Source of the DNA: Poseidonibacter antarcticus
GTDB lineage: Bacteria; Campylobacterota; Campylobacteria; Campylobacterales; Arcobacteraceae
DNA: 64,000 nucleotides
Direction of reading: 5' to 3'
Assembly: GCF_003667345.1 (NCBI RefSeq)
Contig: NZ_RCWF01000008.1
Location: 1 to 64,000, forward strand
In this document: piece after piece, positions 26,319-36,252 of the stretch
Layout: each line of letters opens with the position of its first letter
Position numbering within the stretch: position 1 is the first letter of the stretch
Position numbers and translations under genes: made by a program
Notes under the pieces: model-generated
Seen by the model: only the letters and a program-made list of their open reading frames with translations
What the model was told of the DNA's origin: nothing
Database searches by the model: none

Positions 26319-28442
26319 ATGGCTCTTTATGAAGAGAAAGCTCACAAGCTTAGTGAATTAGAAAATGAACAAGCCTTAGAGAGTGAAGCTGTTGTCAATG
26401 AACTTGAAGGACAAAGAGTCTTTGGAGCGCAGCATTATGAATTCTGGCTAATATCAGTAATTGCTCTTTCTTGGTCACTATTTCAATTGTATATTGTAGT
26501 AGAACCTATTAATTCAACAATCACAAGATCAATACACTTATCGTTTGGTATTTTATTAGCATTTTTAATTTATCCAATGTTCAAAAAAACATATTTTCTA
26601 AAAAAAATTAGATGGTTTGGTTATACATTAGCAGCCATTGGAATAGGAACTGCTTCATATATTGCAGTATTTTATGAGGAAATATCTCAACGTCCAGGTG
26701 ATTATATAGCCTTAGATATTATCGTTGCACTAATTGGTATTGTTATTTTACTTGAAGCTGGTAGAAGAGTACTTGGGCTTGCACTTAGTATTATTGCAAT
26801 TGTATTTTTAACTTATGATGTTTTAGGTCCTTATATGCCTGAACTAATAATACACAAAGGTGCTAGTTTAAATAAACTTGCAGGTCATATGTTCTTAACA
26901 ACAGAGGGTATATTTGGTGTTCCATTAGGAGTTTCTGCTGGTTTTGTATTCCTTTTTGTATTATTTGGTTCATTACTTGATAAAGCAGGAGCTGGTGAAT
27001 ACTTTATTAATTTAGCCTTTGCAATGTTAGGTAAATACAGAGGTGGTCCTGCGAAAGCTTCTGTTGTTGCATCTGGATTTACTGGAATTATTTCTGGTTC
27101 ATCAATTGCAAATACAGTAACAACTGGTACTTTTACAATTCCTTTAATGAAGAAAGCTGGTTTTAGACCTGAACAAGCAGGTGCTGTTGAAGTTGCAGCT
27201 TCAACCAATGGACAACTTATGCCTCCTGTTATGGGAGCTGCTGCGTTTATTATTGCAGAGTTTTTAGGAATGGCTTATACAGATGTTATTGTTGCTGCAT
27301 TTATTCCTGCTTTTGTTTCTTATTTTGCACTATTTTATATTGTTCATTTAGAAGCACTTAAATTAGGTCTTAAAGGAATGGATAAAGAAGATTTACCTCC
27401 TAAATGGAAAACATTTACTATTGGTATTCACTATTTAATTCCTATTTTCTTCTTAATGTATACATTAATGGTATTAAGAGAAAGTGCTGCAAGTGCTGCT
27501 TTTAATGCAATTATGTTACTTATGTTATTAATGGTAGTTCAACATCCATTTAGAGCCTTTTTAGCTAAAGAGAAAATCACTAGAGATATATTATTAAGTG
27601 GTTTTGTTGATATATTAGCAGGTATGATTAGTGGAGCTAAAAATATGGTTCCTATTGCAATTGCTACTGCATTAGCAGGAATTGTGGTTGGTTCTATTAC
27701 ATTAACTGGATTAGGTCAAGTTTTATTAGAAGTTATTGAAGAATTATCAGGTGGAAATATCTTTATAATTTTATTCCTTGCAGCATTTGTATCATTAATC
27801 CTAGGAATGGGATTACCAACAACTGCAAACTATATTGTAATGGCATCGTTAACTGCACCAGTTATATTAATACTTGCAGCTGATAATGGGTATTTTATTC
27901 CAGCAATTGCGGCACATTTATTCGTATTTTACTTTGGTATTTTAGCAGATGATACCCCTCCTGTTGGACTTGCAGCTTATGCAGCTGCTGGTATTGCAAA
28001 AGCTGATCCAATTAAAACAGGTATTCAAGGGTTTAAATACGATATTAGAACAGCAATTTTACCATTTATGTTCTTCTTTAATCCAGAGTTATTATTAATC
28101 TCTGCTGTTGATCATTTAAATCCTGCTGACCCAAAAGGTTGGGTGTGGATTACAAATCCTTTAGAGATATTAGTTATCTTTACAACAGCATTTATTGGTA
28201 TGGTTGCCTTTGCTTGTTTTACGCAAGGTTACTTTGTTATTAAAACAAACATTATTGAAAGATTTATCTTTTTAGTGATAGTTCCTTTTATGTTCTTGCC
28301 AAAAATTATGGAATCTTACTTACATTTACCAACGCATTATTTATCTTATGCAATTGGTTTAGGTATTTTTGCATTAATTTATTTCTTCCAAAAAGCAAAA
28401 CAAAAAGCAGAAGAGACTTCACCTTCTGAAGTAACTCTATAA
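26319..28442 (+). CDS. TRAP transporter permease, fused 4TM/12TM type
   Basis: This is a 707-residue inner-membrane protein joining the small (DctQ-like, about the first 200 residues) and large (DctM-like) TRAP subunits, the arrangement usual for TAXI systems. Many hydrophobic helices are visible. Conserved DctM-type motifs include ASGFTGIISGSSIANTVTTG (core SGSSIANTV), ASTNGQLMPPVMGAAAF, LGMGLPTTANYI and ILADDTPPVGLAAYAAA. It uses an electrochemical Na+ or H+ gradient for uptake. The start ATG 26319 has AAAAGG upstream. It ends at a strong bidirectional terminator. Confidence 0.93.
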   Translation: MALYEEKAHKLSELENEQALESEAVVNELEGQRVFGAQHYEFWLISVIALSWSLFQLYIVVEPINSTITRSIHLSFGILLAFLIYPMFKKTYFLKKIRWFGYTLAAIGIGTASYIAVFYEEISQRPGDYIALDIIVALIGIVILLEAGRRVLGLALSIIAIVFLTYDVLGPYMPELIIHKGASLNKLAGHMFLTTEGIFGVPLGVSAGFVFLFVLFGSLLDKAGAGEYFINLAFAMLGKYRGGPAKASVVASGFTGIISGSSIANTVTTGTFTIPLMKKAGFRPEQAGAVEVAASTNGQLMPPVMGAAAFIIAEFLGMAYTDVIVAAFIPAFVSYFALFYIVHLEALKLGLKGMDKEDLPPKWKTFTIGIHYLIPIFFLMYTLMVLRESAASAAFNAIMLLMLLMVVQHPFRAFLAKEKITRDILLSGFVDILAGMISGAKNMVPIAIATALAGIVVGSITLTGLGQVLLEVIEELSGGNIFIILFLAAFVSLILGMGLPTTANYIVMASLTAPVILILAADNGYFIPAIAAHLFVFYFGILADDTPPVGLAAYAAAGIAKADPIKTGIQGFKYDIRTAILPFMFFFNPELLLISAVDHLNPADPKGWVWITNPLEILVIFTTAFIGMVAFACFTQGYFVIKTNIIERFIFLVIVPFMFLPKIMESYLHLPTHYLSYAIGLGIFALIYFFQKAKQKAEETSPSEVTL

Positions 28443-28443
28443 A

Positions 28444-28483
28444 AAAAAGGGGAGAAAGAAATAAATCTTTTCTCCCCCTTTTT
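28444..28483. terminator. Bidirectional terminator between the TRAP operon and a response regulator
   Basis: A-rich sequence followed by GGGGAGAAAGA, a short loop, TCTTTTCTCCCC and a T run. The stem has one bulged base. It lies immediately after the permease stop and before the convergent regulator gene. Confidence 0.85.
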
Positions 28484-28500
28484 ATCAAATTAAGTTCTAA

Positions 28501-29220
28501 TTATTTTATAAATAGTTTTTCAACTATATATCCATATCCTTTATGAGATATTATAAAATCATCATCAATAATTTTATCTTTTAATCTTTTCATAACTGTT
28601 CTAAATGCAGAATCATTTGTAGAAGTATCATTCCAAACCTCTTCTTTAAACTTTTCTACAGAAATAACTTTTCCTAAAGATTTGATAAGTACTTGTAAAA
28701 TATCTGACTCTTTTTTTGAAAGTTTTACAATATTTTCATTATTATAAAGTTTATCACTTGATAAATCATAAGTATAAGTTTTATTTAATTTTATTAAATT
28801 TTCATTAGTTCTACGTTCTTTCTTATCTTCTAGTACTTCTTCTTTAGCTTTTTGTAACATTTCCATCATATTATCAATATTTAAAGGTTTAAGAAAATAT
28901 CCTAATACTCTTAAATTTATTAATTTTAATAAATCTTCTTCATTTTTATGAGCACTTACTATTATAAATCTTTGTTTAGGTATTAGTTCTCTAATTAAAT
29001 CAATCATCCCCATACCATCTATATTTGGCATTTTTAAATCTGTTAAAACTAAATCAAAAGTTTTATTATTATCAATATTATCTTTTAGAATTGAAAAACC
29101 TTCTTCTCCATCCGAAGCCAATACTACTTCATCAAAAATAGTATTTAAATAAAAAGCAAGGGTTTTTCTTGCCACATCTTCATCTTCAACTAAAAGTACT
29201 CTTGTCGTCAAATTACTCAT
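28501..29220 (-). CDS. OmpR-type response regulator
   Basis: This is a 239-residue transcription regulator with a receiver domain (acidic pocket VEDED near 11-15, phospho-acceptor Asp61 in LTDLKMPNIDG, Lys in FLKPLN) and a winged-helix output domain. The latter includes LSKKESDILQVLI and SHKGYGYIVE at the end. It follows the PAS histidine kinase gene by about 53 bases on the same strand and is its likely partner. The target genes are unknown. The TRAP operon next door is a candidate by position only. Confidence 0.9.
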   Translation of the reverse strand: MSNLTTRVLLVEDEDVARKTLAFYLNTIFDEVVLASDGEEGFSILKDNIDNNKTFDLVLTDLKMPNIDGMGMIDLIRELIPKQRFIIVSAHKNEEDLLKLINLRVLGYFLKPLNIDNMMEMLQKAKEEVLEDKKERRTNENLIKLNKTYTYDLSSDKLYNNENIVKLSKKESDILQVLIKSLGKVISVEKFKEEVWNDTSTNDSAFRTVMKRLKDKIIDDDFIISHKGYGYIVEKLFIK

Positions 29221-29273
29221 TTTTCTCCTTTCATTTATTATTAAATTATTTTATGATTGTATCAAAACTTGAA

Positions 29274-31811
29274 TTAACACCTAAGTTTAATAAGAAATTC
29301 AACACCATCATCTTTATTATATGCATCAATTGTACCATTCATATTTTTTTCTATGATAATTTTAGTCATATAAAGACCAATGCCTGTACCTTGATTTTCA
29401 AATTTTGTTGTAAAATATGGTTCAAACATTTTATCAAGTACTTCTTTTTCTGCATTTCCACAATTATTCCAAATTGATATTATTATAAACTCATCAATTT
29501 TTGATACGTTAATTAATACCTTAGCATTAAACTTATTTTCTTTTGCTTTTATTAATTTAGCGTCATTTGCATTAGTTAATATATTTACTATTACTTGTTC
29601 AAATTCATTTTCATAATTATTAATCTCTATATCAATACCATCTATTGTTAAAGATATTTCATTTCGCTCGAATAAGGCTTGAATAATTTTAGAACTTTTT
29701 ATAATAGAGTCTTTTATATCAAAGATCTTCTTGTCTTTTGTTGGTTGATAAAAATTCCTAAAGTCATCGATAGTTTGGGACATATAATCAATTTGTATTT
29801 TTGCACTCTTTATAGAATCATTCAATTCTTCTTTTGAAAAATTCTCAAAGTTATCTCTAATAAAATATAATAATAAATTTATATTATTTAAAGGTTGTCT
29901 CCATTGATGAGAAATGTTACCTAACATTTCTCCCATTGAAGCTAATTTATTTTGTTGCACAAGAAGTCTATCTTTTTTCATATTTTTTTCTAGTTCTAGT
30001 TCTACTTTTTGTTTTAGCTCTTCTTCATTTAATTTCATTTTTGTAATGTCATTTAGATAACCATATAAACTAGTAACTTTTCCATAATCATCTCTTATCA
30101 AAATGCTACGGTTATATATCCACTTAATATCTTTTGAACTATCAATTATTCTATGAATACTTGTAAAAGAATCAGCATTATTTTCTATTGCTTTTTTAAT
30201 AACATTTTTTAATCCTTTTACATCATCTTTATGCACTAAATCAAAATATTCAATATTCCCATTCATAAAGTCTGATTCTTTATATCCATAAGTATTAATA
30301 CTTTTCGAAACAAATTTTACTGTTAATTTTTCATCATTAAGACATCTAAAGATTACAATACGTCCAAATTCAGTTAATAATTCGACATTCCGTAACTCTT
30401 TTGTTAATTTCATTCTACTATCAATATCCATTGACATCATTAACATTCTATTTGAATTATCTCGCTTAAAAGCTTTCCCTCTAACTAATATCCATTTATA
30501 TTGATTTGATTTAGTTTTTAATCTATATTCACAGGTAAAATGACCACTTTTAGATTTTAAATGTGCTTGATACTTTTTAAGTACTTTATTTTTATCATCT
30601 TTATGTATTAAATTAGACCATTGCTCAAAATTTTGGATATCATCTCTTTTATACCCAAACATATCAAGCCATTTATTAGAAAAGAAGATTTCATTTGTTT
30701 CAAGATTTATATCCCATAATCCATCATTTGACGCAATAATTGCTAATTCATATCTTTCTTTCCATTTTTTATATAAAACATTCTTTGTTTTTACTCTTCT
30801 ATTATATCTATTAAATATAGTATTAATAAATCTACCAAAAATATTTGAAGTTGTAATTAAAAGAAGAGCAATAAAAATAACAGTTAAAATACTCATAATT
30901 ATTTTATACTCATAATCACCTTTTATTTTTTTAATTTCATCTTCTAAAAAAGTCTCTTTTACAAATATCTCATATTGATATTTTGGGAAAGTATAGGATA
31001 AACTCTTATTTTTTACATCTACAAAATTTCTTAAATTTTTAACTTCTTTTACTTCTCCCTTTCCATAATAATTAAAGACCGTTCCTTTATTTTTATCATA
31101 AAAAGTGAAGTATCCATTGTTTATATCTTTACTCTTTGCTTGAATCGTATCTAATATTACTTTTTTTGTTAAAAATGTCATATCATCAACTTTTGAAAAA
31201 GCTCCTAAAAACAACTCCTTCCCTTTGACATATTTAAAGTAACTAAGCTGAATATTTTGTTTTTCGTTATCTATCCAATAAATTAAATTATTATCACCCA
31301 TATATTGAATATTTTCTAGCATGTGTTTTATAAAACTATTGGTTTTTATCTGAGAGTTTGTAAGTCTCGATAAGTTCTCAACTAAATAATTTCCATGTAA
31401 AATATTATAATTTTTAGTATCAAAAAGCAAAAAACTAATATCAGTATTATTTTCAAGATTTGTAATATATTTTTTGAATCTTTCTAAGTTAAGTTGTTTA
31501 TTGTCAAATTTTGAAGACTTTATATATCCATTTAATTCATATACATTATTGCTTAATTCAATTTCTACATCATCAAAATTTGCACTTGTATTATATTTTA
31601 TATTACTAATATAATTTTTCAAACCATCTTTTTTATAAAAATTTTCACTTTGAATTAGCAGTTTTATTTTACTATTTTTCTCGTAAGTGAAGAAAAAATA
31701 TAAAACCATAGAAGAAACAAAAGCTAAAAGAACAACAAAAAATAAAGGTGTATAAACAATCCTTTTTTGAATATCAGATAAAGTATAAAATTTCTTCTTT
31801 TTTAAAAACAT
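29274..31811 (-). CDS. Cache-PAS-PAS sensor histidine kinase
   Basis: This is an 845-residue inner-membrane kinase. TM helices at about 22-42 and 303-322 flank a large periplasmic Cache-like sensor with the typical LLFDTKNYNILHGNY and YFTFYDKNKGTVFNYYG strands. Two PAS/PAC domains follow (about 350-470 and 475-595), then a coiled linker and a phospho-acceptor helix with His635 in GNISHQWRQPLNN. The ATPase domain has the N-box VNILTNANDA and ends with GTGIGLYMTKII. The HQWRQPL H-box is typical of the large Cache-PAS kinases abundant in Arcobacter. The ligand is unknown. truA precedes it with one base between the genes. Confidence 0.92.
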   Translation of the reverse strand: MFLKKKKFYTLSDIQKRIVYTPLFFVVLLAFVSSMVLYFFFTYEKNSKIKLLIQSENFYKKDGLKNYISNIKYNTSANFDDVEIELSNNVYELNGYIKSSKFDNKQLNLERFKKYITNLENNTDISFLLFDTKNYNILHGNYLVENLSRLTNSQIKTNSFIKHMLENIQYMGDNNLIYWIDNEKQNIQLSYFKYVKGKELFLGAFSKVDDMTFLTKKVILDTIQAKSKDINNGYFTFYDKNKGTVFNYYGKGEVKEVKNLRNFVDVKNKSLSYTFPKYQYEIFVKETFLEDEIKKIKGDYEYKIIMSILTVIFIALLLITTSNIFGRFINTIFNRYNRRVKTKNVLYKKWKERYELAIIASNDGLWDINLETNEIFFSNKWLDMFGYKRDDIQNFEQWSNLIHKDDKNKVLKKYQAHLKSKSGHFTCEYRLKTKSNQYKWILVRGKAFKRDNSNRMLMMSMDIDSRMKLTKELRNVELLTEFGRIVIFRCLNDEKLTVKFVSKSINTYGYKESDFMNGNIEYFDLVHKDDVKGLKNVIKKAIENNADSFTSIHRIIDSSKDIKWIYNRSILIRDDYGKVTSLYGYLNDITKMKLNEEELKQKVELELEKNMKKDRLLVQQNKLASMGEMLGNISHQWRQPLNNINLLLYFIRDNFENFSKEELNDSIKSAKIQIDYMSQTIDDFRNFYQPTKDKKIFDIKDSIIKSSKIIQALFERNEISLTIDGIDIEINNYENEFEQVIVNILTNANDAKLIKAKENKFNAKVLINVSKIDEFIIISIWNNCGNAEKEVLDKMFEPYFTTKFENQGTGIGLYMTKIIIEKNMNGTIDAYNKDDGVEFLIKLRC

Positions 31812-31812
31812 T

Positions 31813-32535
31813 TTAATATATTACCTTCGATAAATATAATCCATTTGCTAATGCAGGTATTCTATGAATATTTTTTTGCTTATTTAACTGAGCTTTTAAA
31901 TCTTCAATACTTAATTTTCCTTCTGAGATTTTTAATAAAAAACCAACCATTAACCTAATTTGAGATCTTAAATATGAATTTGCTGTAAATTTAAAAACAT
32001 AAATATCTTTATACTTATAAAATTTTGTATCATATACTTCTCTAATTGTAATATCTTTATCACTTCCTTGTTTATGAAAATATTCAAAGTCATGAACACC
32101 TATAAACTCTTTTATTGCTTCTTGTATTTTAATCTCATCTATATTTTTTACTTGTGTTATAAACTTATTATTAAAAGCAGTGATATTCTTCGTTGTTACT
32201 AAATATCTATAAACTCTTTTTCTTGCATGAAATCGTGAATGAAAATCTTTTGATACTTTTTTTAAGTGATGAACTCGAATAGAGCTTGGAAGTTGTTGAT
32301 TTAAAATGTCTTTTAATTTTGATAAATCATTCCAAAAATCTGGAATAATACAATTAAAAACTTGTCCTGTTGCATGAACATCTTTATCTGTTCTTCCACT
32401 TAATATTATTTTAGTTTCAATATTAATTCTTTTAAAACTATGCAATAATTTATCTTCAATGGTTTGATTATTTGGTTGTTTTTGAGAGCCTTTGTATAAA
32501 GACCCATCATAAGAGATAAGAAATTTTATATTCAT
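31813..32535 (-). CDS. truA: tRNA pseudouridine(38-40) synthase TruA
   Basis: TruA isomerises uridines 38-40 in tRNA anticodon arms. The open frame extends to 32598 inside lptG, but ATG 32535 has AAGGG upstream and gives the family start MNIKFLISYDGS. The catalytic aspartate lies in SGRTDKDVHATGQV (Asp of RTDKDVHA). Later motifs are FHSRFHARKRVYRY and SYLRSQIRLMVGFLL. The length of 240 residues is normal. It begins eight bases after the lptG-like gene. Confidence 0.94.
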   Translation of the reverse strand: MNIKFLISYDGSLYKGSQKQPNNQTIEDKLLHSFKRINIETKIILSGRTDKDVHATGQVFNCIIPDFWNDLSKLKDILNQQLPSSIRVHHLKKVSKDFHSRFHARKRVYRYLVTTKNITAFNNKFITQVKNIDEIKIQEAIKEFIGVHDFEYFHKQGSDKDITIREVYDTKFYKYKDIYVFKFTANSYLRSQIRLMVGFLLKISEGKLSIEDLKAQLNKQKNIHRIPALANGLYLSKVIY

Positions 32536-32543
32536 AAAAGCCC

Positions 32544-33560
32544 TTAATACTCTTTTTTCACTGTTTTTGTATATAAGTAATAAGTAAGTGATAACCAAAT
32601 AATTGGAATTAAATATAATGAATGTAAAAGTAATGAATCACCAATTGCTTTAATTAAAATATAATATAAAACAATAGAAACAAGTGAATATGAAACTGCT
32701 CTATTTTTTTCATATCTTGGATTAAAATATCCAAAACTTATAACTAAAAATAATGATAAAACTGGGAATAAGGAAGTTAAAACAAAGAAACTTAAATCAT
32801 CAAGATCAGCACCTTTTTTTATTCTATCTTTCCAATATTCATACGTTGTATTAAATACCCCTATCTTACTTCCTGCAATCGAATCATTGATTTGCATTGA
32901 TTTAAAATCTACTTGATTAACTTCAGATTCATCTATAAAAAAAGCTTTCCCTTCTTGAAGTTTAAAGCTAAGATCACCCTTATTATTATCTAAAACAGCT
33001 GTTTTACTTAAAATAAATTGTTCTTTACCTTCTTGGGCTTTAAATAGTTTAATTTCATTGTAATGTTTGTCTTCTTTACTTTTTATATAAATTAACCAAT
33101 CACCAAATTTTTGTCCAAATTCTGAAGCTTTTATATTAAAATTTGCTTCTTTTGTTTTAGCATCTAAAAACTGCTTTGTTAAAAATTTTGTTTTAGGAAT
33201 CAATCCAACAGATACAACTAAAAGTGCAACTGATAAAGTGAGCGTTAGTGGCAAAAATATTTTTAACACTTTAATTGGATTTAAACCAAAAGAAGTAATA
33301 ACAGTCAATTCATATTCACTAGCAAGCTTTGAAAGAGTAATCACTAGAGATATAAAAAAAGAAATCGGCATAGTATAAAATACAATTTGGGGAATTACAT
33401 AAGAATATAAAGTGAATAACTCTACAAAATTAATAGTAATAATTGAAGTTAAAGAAGCAATCTTAACTAAAAAAACTATTGAAGTAATAAAATAAAGACC
33501 TAAAAATATTGGGAAAAATGTAATTGCTAGTTGTGAATATAAATATTGTTTTAATTTCAA
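32544..33560 (-). CDS. LptF/LptG-family lipopolysaccharide export permease
   Basis: This 338-residue inner-membrane protein of the YjgP/YjgQ family forms, with a partner and LptB, the ABC transporter that extracts lipopolysaccharide from the inner membrane. Three N-terminal helices (about 10-30, 50-75, 95-120) and three C-terminal helices (about 255-330) flank a periplasmic beta-jellyroll domain (about 130-245). The YELTVITSFGLNPIKVLKI loop, with core ASEYELTVITSFG, is the conserved coupling helix. Only one copy is present here, so whether it is LptF or LptG cannot be decided. It overlaps the prepilin peptidase gene by four bases. Confidence 0.88.
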   Translation of the reverse strand: MKLKQYLYSQLAITFFPIFLGLYFITSIVFLVKIASLTSIITINFVELFTLYSYVIPQIVFYTMPISFFISLVITLSKLASEYELTVITSFGLNPIKVLKIFLPLTLTLSVALLVVSVGLIPKTKFLTKQFLDAKTKEANFNIKASEFGQKFGDWLIYIKSKEDKHYNEIKLFKAQEGKEQFILSKTAVLDNNKGDLSFKLQEGKAFFIDESEVNQVDFKSMQINDSIAGSKIGVFNTTYEYWKDRIKKGADLDDLSFFVLTSLFPVLSLFLVISFGYFNPRYEKNRAVSYSLVSIVLYYILIKAIGDSLLLHSLYLIPIIWLSLTYYLYTKTVKKEY

Positions 33561-34327
33561 AAAAGTACCTTTAAAATATTTTCTAAATCAAAAAAATATG
33601 TACTTAACATTCCCAAAACTAAATAGGGAATAAAAGGTGTTTGAATATCTTTTTTTATAATGTTAGAATAAATTGATGGTATTATAGCAAAAATTGCTGC
33701 TAAAAATATAGCTATTAATCCAGCTTTTATTCCTAAAATTACTGCAATCGTTGCAATTATTGGTATATCCCCATCTCCTAATGCTTCTTGTGTTTTTAAA
33801 TCTTCATTTTTAAGAACTCTTGATTTGATATTTTGTATATAAAAAGTTATTACAAAATTTAATAAAACAAAGGCACCTGAAAATAAAAAGGCATTTTTAA
33901 TAGAGTCTAAAAAAGAATAAGAACTAGCAAAAAATGAAAGAATAAGTACAATTAAAAGTAGATAATCAGGAACTGCCTTGTATTTAAAATCAATAAAAGA
34001 TAAGGTAATACAAACATAAATAAGTAAGCACATAAAATAAAACTCATTTGATATTCCAAGTTTTAAAAATAGTGCCAAAGTCAAACTTGCAGATAAAAGC
34101 TCAACAATAAAATATTGTAAAGAAATCTTTTCTTTACAATATGCACATGAACCTTTTAAAAAAATATATGAAAAAAGTGGTATATTGTAATACCAAGCTA
34201 TTATATGATTACAAGAAGGACATGCACTTCGTGGAGTAACTATAGATTTATGTTCAGGTAGTCTTAATATTAGTACATTTAAAAAAGAGCCAATAACTGC
34301 ACCAAAAATAAAACTAAATACCTCCAA
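33557..34327 (-). CDS. Type 4 prepilin peptidase (A24 family)
   Basis: This inner-membrane aspartyl protease cleaves, and may N-methylate, type IV pilin-like proteins. It has the hydrophobic start FIFGAVIGSFLNV, two CxxC pairs (ACPSC and SCAYC) that form the zinc-binding cytosolic loop of bifunctional enzymes, and the catalytic aspartates in FIDFKYKAVPD and the GDGDIP (GxGD) motif. TTG 34327 is chosen because it gives a normal-length N-terminus. The frame is open to ATG 34366, but that adds an odd charged extension inside uppS. No pilin or secretion genes are nearby. Confidence 0.88.
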   Translation of the reverse strand: MEVFSFIFGAVIGSFLNVLILRLPEHKSIVTPRSACPSCNHIIAWYYNIPLFSYIFLKGSCAYCKEKISLQYFIVELLSASLTLALFLKLGISNEFYFMCLLIYVCITLSFIDFKYKAVPDYLLLIVLILSFFASSYSFLDSIKNAFLFSGAFVLLNFVITFYIQNIKSRVLKNEDLKTQEALGDGDIPIIATIAVILGIKAGLIAIFLAAIFAIIPSIYSNIIKKDIQTPFIPYLVLGMLSTYFFDLENILKVLF

Positions 34328-34997
34328 ATCTTCTCTCTCTATTATTATAATCACTAATAATGTCATCTAATTCATTCTTAGTAAAATCTGGCCAATAAGT
34401 ATTAGTAAAAAACATTTCTGAATAAGCATTCTGCCATAAAAGATAATTAGATAGTCTTACTTCTCCACTTGTCCTAATAAGTATATCAACATCAGGAATT
34501 CCTACAGTATCAAGATTTGCTTCAATATTTGCTTCTGTAACTTCCAAATTCTTTTCATTTAATTTTCTTACAGCTCTAACTATTTCATCTCTTGAACCAT
34601 AATTTAAAGCAAGAATTTGTGTTAGCTTTTTCCCATGTGCAGTTTTCTCTTCTGTCAATCTAATTATTTTTTGTAAGGATTTAGAAAACTTAGAAACATC
34701 ACCAATAGATTTGAACCTAATTCCATTTTCTAAGTATATAGCCAACTCTTGCTTTAGATATTTTTCTATTAATTTCATTAAAAACTCTACTTCTAGTCTT
34801 GGTCTTTGCCAGTTTTCAGTTGAAAAAGCATAAAGTGTTAAATAATCAACTCCAATATTACTACAATGCATAGTTATTTTTCGGGCAACATCAGCACCAG
34901 CACTATGACCTGCCGTTCTTTTTAGATTTCTTTCTTTTGCCCATCTACCATTTCCATCCATGATTATTGCAATATGTGAAGGTGCCTTATTATCCAT
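34314..34997 (-). CDS. uppS: Undecaprenyl diphosphate synthase
   Basis: UppS is a cis-prenyltransferase that makes the C55 lipid carrier for peptidoglycan and O-antigen synthesis. The catalytic Asp14 lies in IAIIMDGNGRWA. The other family motifs are GHSAGADVARK, LYAFSTENWQRP, LALNYGSRDEI, DILIRTSGEVRLSNYLLWQ and YWPDF. The length is 227 residues, slightly short but complete. The start overlaps the coaBC stop by eight bases. Confidence 0.96.
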   Translation of the reverse strand: MDNKAPSHIAIIMDGNGRWAKERNLKRTAGHSAGADVARKITMHCSNIGVDYLTLYAFSTENWQRPRLEVEFLMKLIEKYLKQELAIYLENGIRFKSIGDVSKFSKSLQKIIRLTEEKTAHGKKLTQILALNYGSRDEIVRAVRKLNEKNLEVTEANIEANLDTVGIPDVDILIRTSGEVRLSNYLLWQNAYSEMFFTNTYWPDFTKNELDDIISDYNNRERRFGGI

Positions 34998-36219
34998 AAT
35001 TTTTAAACTCCATTTCTAATGTTGTTAAAATATCTAAAGAAATCTCTAATTTAGGACCTTTAAATTTAAAAAAACCTTCTTTTAATATTAATTCAATATC
35101 ATTTCTATTTGAACCAAAACTTGATGAATCATTCAAGACATTTAGACAAACGCCATCTAATGATTTTTTTTCTAACATAGATTTTGCAGAATTTAAAGCA
35201 ATTTTTTTGTCCATTTCTGCTTTGAATCCAATAGAAATTAAATCATTTTTATCTAATGAATCTAATATATCAATATTTTGTTTTAATTCTAGATTCCAAG
35301 TATCACCTATTGTATCTTTTTTTATTTTTCCATTTTTACTAACAAGTGGCATATAATCACTAACAGCCGCAATCATAAATAAAAATGGTCGTTTCTGCGT
35401 TGTTTCTTTTTTATTAGAATTTATTACTTTTTCTAAACTATTTTTCATTTCAATTGAACTTTGAACAGGAATAATCTCTATATCTTTTGGTAAATTTTCA
35501 TATCCTCTAGTACTAACTAAACAAACATCAGCACCTTTAAAATATAATGCTTTTGCCATTGATGAAGCCATTTTCCCTGATGAAAAATTTGAAATATATC
35601 TAACCTCATCAATTTTTTCTACTGTTCCACCACCACTTAACACTACTTTTCTATTTAGCCAATAATCAACTTTTAGAAGTTCTTGAGCCGTTTTATTAAA
35701 AATATCAATAGGTTCAGCCATTGCACCATCACCTACATCTTTACAAACTAATTCTTTCGTAACAGATGAAATCATTTCAAAATTACAAAGTTTTAGTTTT
35801 TTTAAACTTTCTTGAGTGATTGAATTTTTTAGCATCATTGTATTTGCAGCAGGTGCAATTAATTTAACTCTAGGATAAGCAAGTACTGTTTGAAGTAATA
35901 AATTATCAGCAAGTCCATTTGCTAATTTATTAATAGTATTCGCAGAACAAGGTGCTATTACAAAAATATCTGCCCATTTTCCTATATCAATATGATTATA
36001 ATCTTGATTTTTATCCCAATTTTCAGAACTTTCATCTAAGACCTTACTTTGAGATATTGCTTCAAAAGTTAAAGGTGCTATAAATTTCTTTGCACCTTCT
36101 GTCATAATTACGCGTACTTTAGCACCTGCTTTTATATATAATCTAATTAGCTCTAAACTTTTATATATAGCAATCGAACCAGTAACCCCTACAAGTATTT
36201 TTTTATCTTTTAATAACAT
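34990..36219 (-). CDS. coaBC: Bifunctional phosphopantothenoylcysteine decarboxylase/synthetase
   Basis: CoaBC makes 4'-phosphopantetheine precursors of coenzyme A. The N-terminal CoaC flavin domain (about 1-180) has VGVTGSIAIYKSLE, the catalytic His in YNHIDIGKWAD, the PAANTMM motif and the active-site Cys in ELVCKDVGDGAMAEP. The C-terminal CoaB domain (about 190-409) has LSGGGTVEKIDEVRYISNFSSGKM (core EVRYISNFSSGKM), AAVSDY and GFKAE. The length of 409 residues is normal. It lies 33 bases after glmU. Confidence 0.95.
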   Translation of the reverse strand: MLLKDKKILVGVTGSIAIYKSLELIRLYIKAGAKVRVIMTEGAKKFIAPLTFEAISQSKVLDESSENWDKNQDYNHIDIGKWADIFVIAPCSANTINKLANGLADNLLLQTVLAYPRVKLIAPAANTMMLKNSITQESLKKLKLCNFEMISSVTKELVCKDVGDGAMAEPIDIFNKTAQELLKVDYWLNRKVVLSGGGTVEKIDEVRYISNFSSGKMASSMAKALYFKGADVCLVSTRGYENLPKDIEIIPVQSSIEMKNSLEKVINSNKKETTQKRPFLFMIAAVSDYMPLVSKNGKIKKDTIGDTWNLELKQNIDILDSLDKNDLISIGFKAEMDKKIALNSAKSMLEKKSLDGVCLNVLNDSSSFGSNRNDIELILKEGFFKFKGPKLEISLDILTTLEMEFKNYG

Positions 36220-36252
36220 ATGAAATCTTTTCTAACTTTTTTAAATTCTAAT

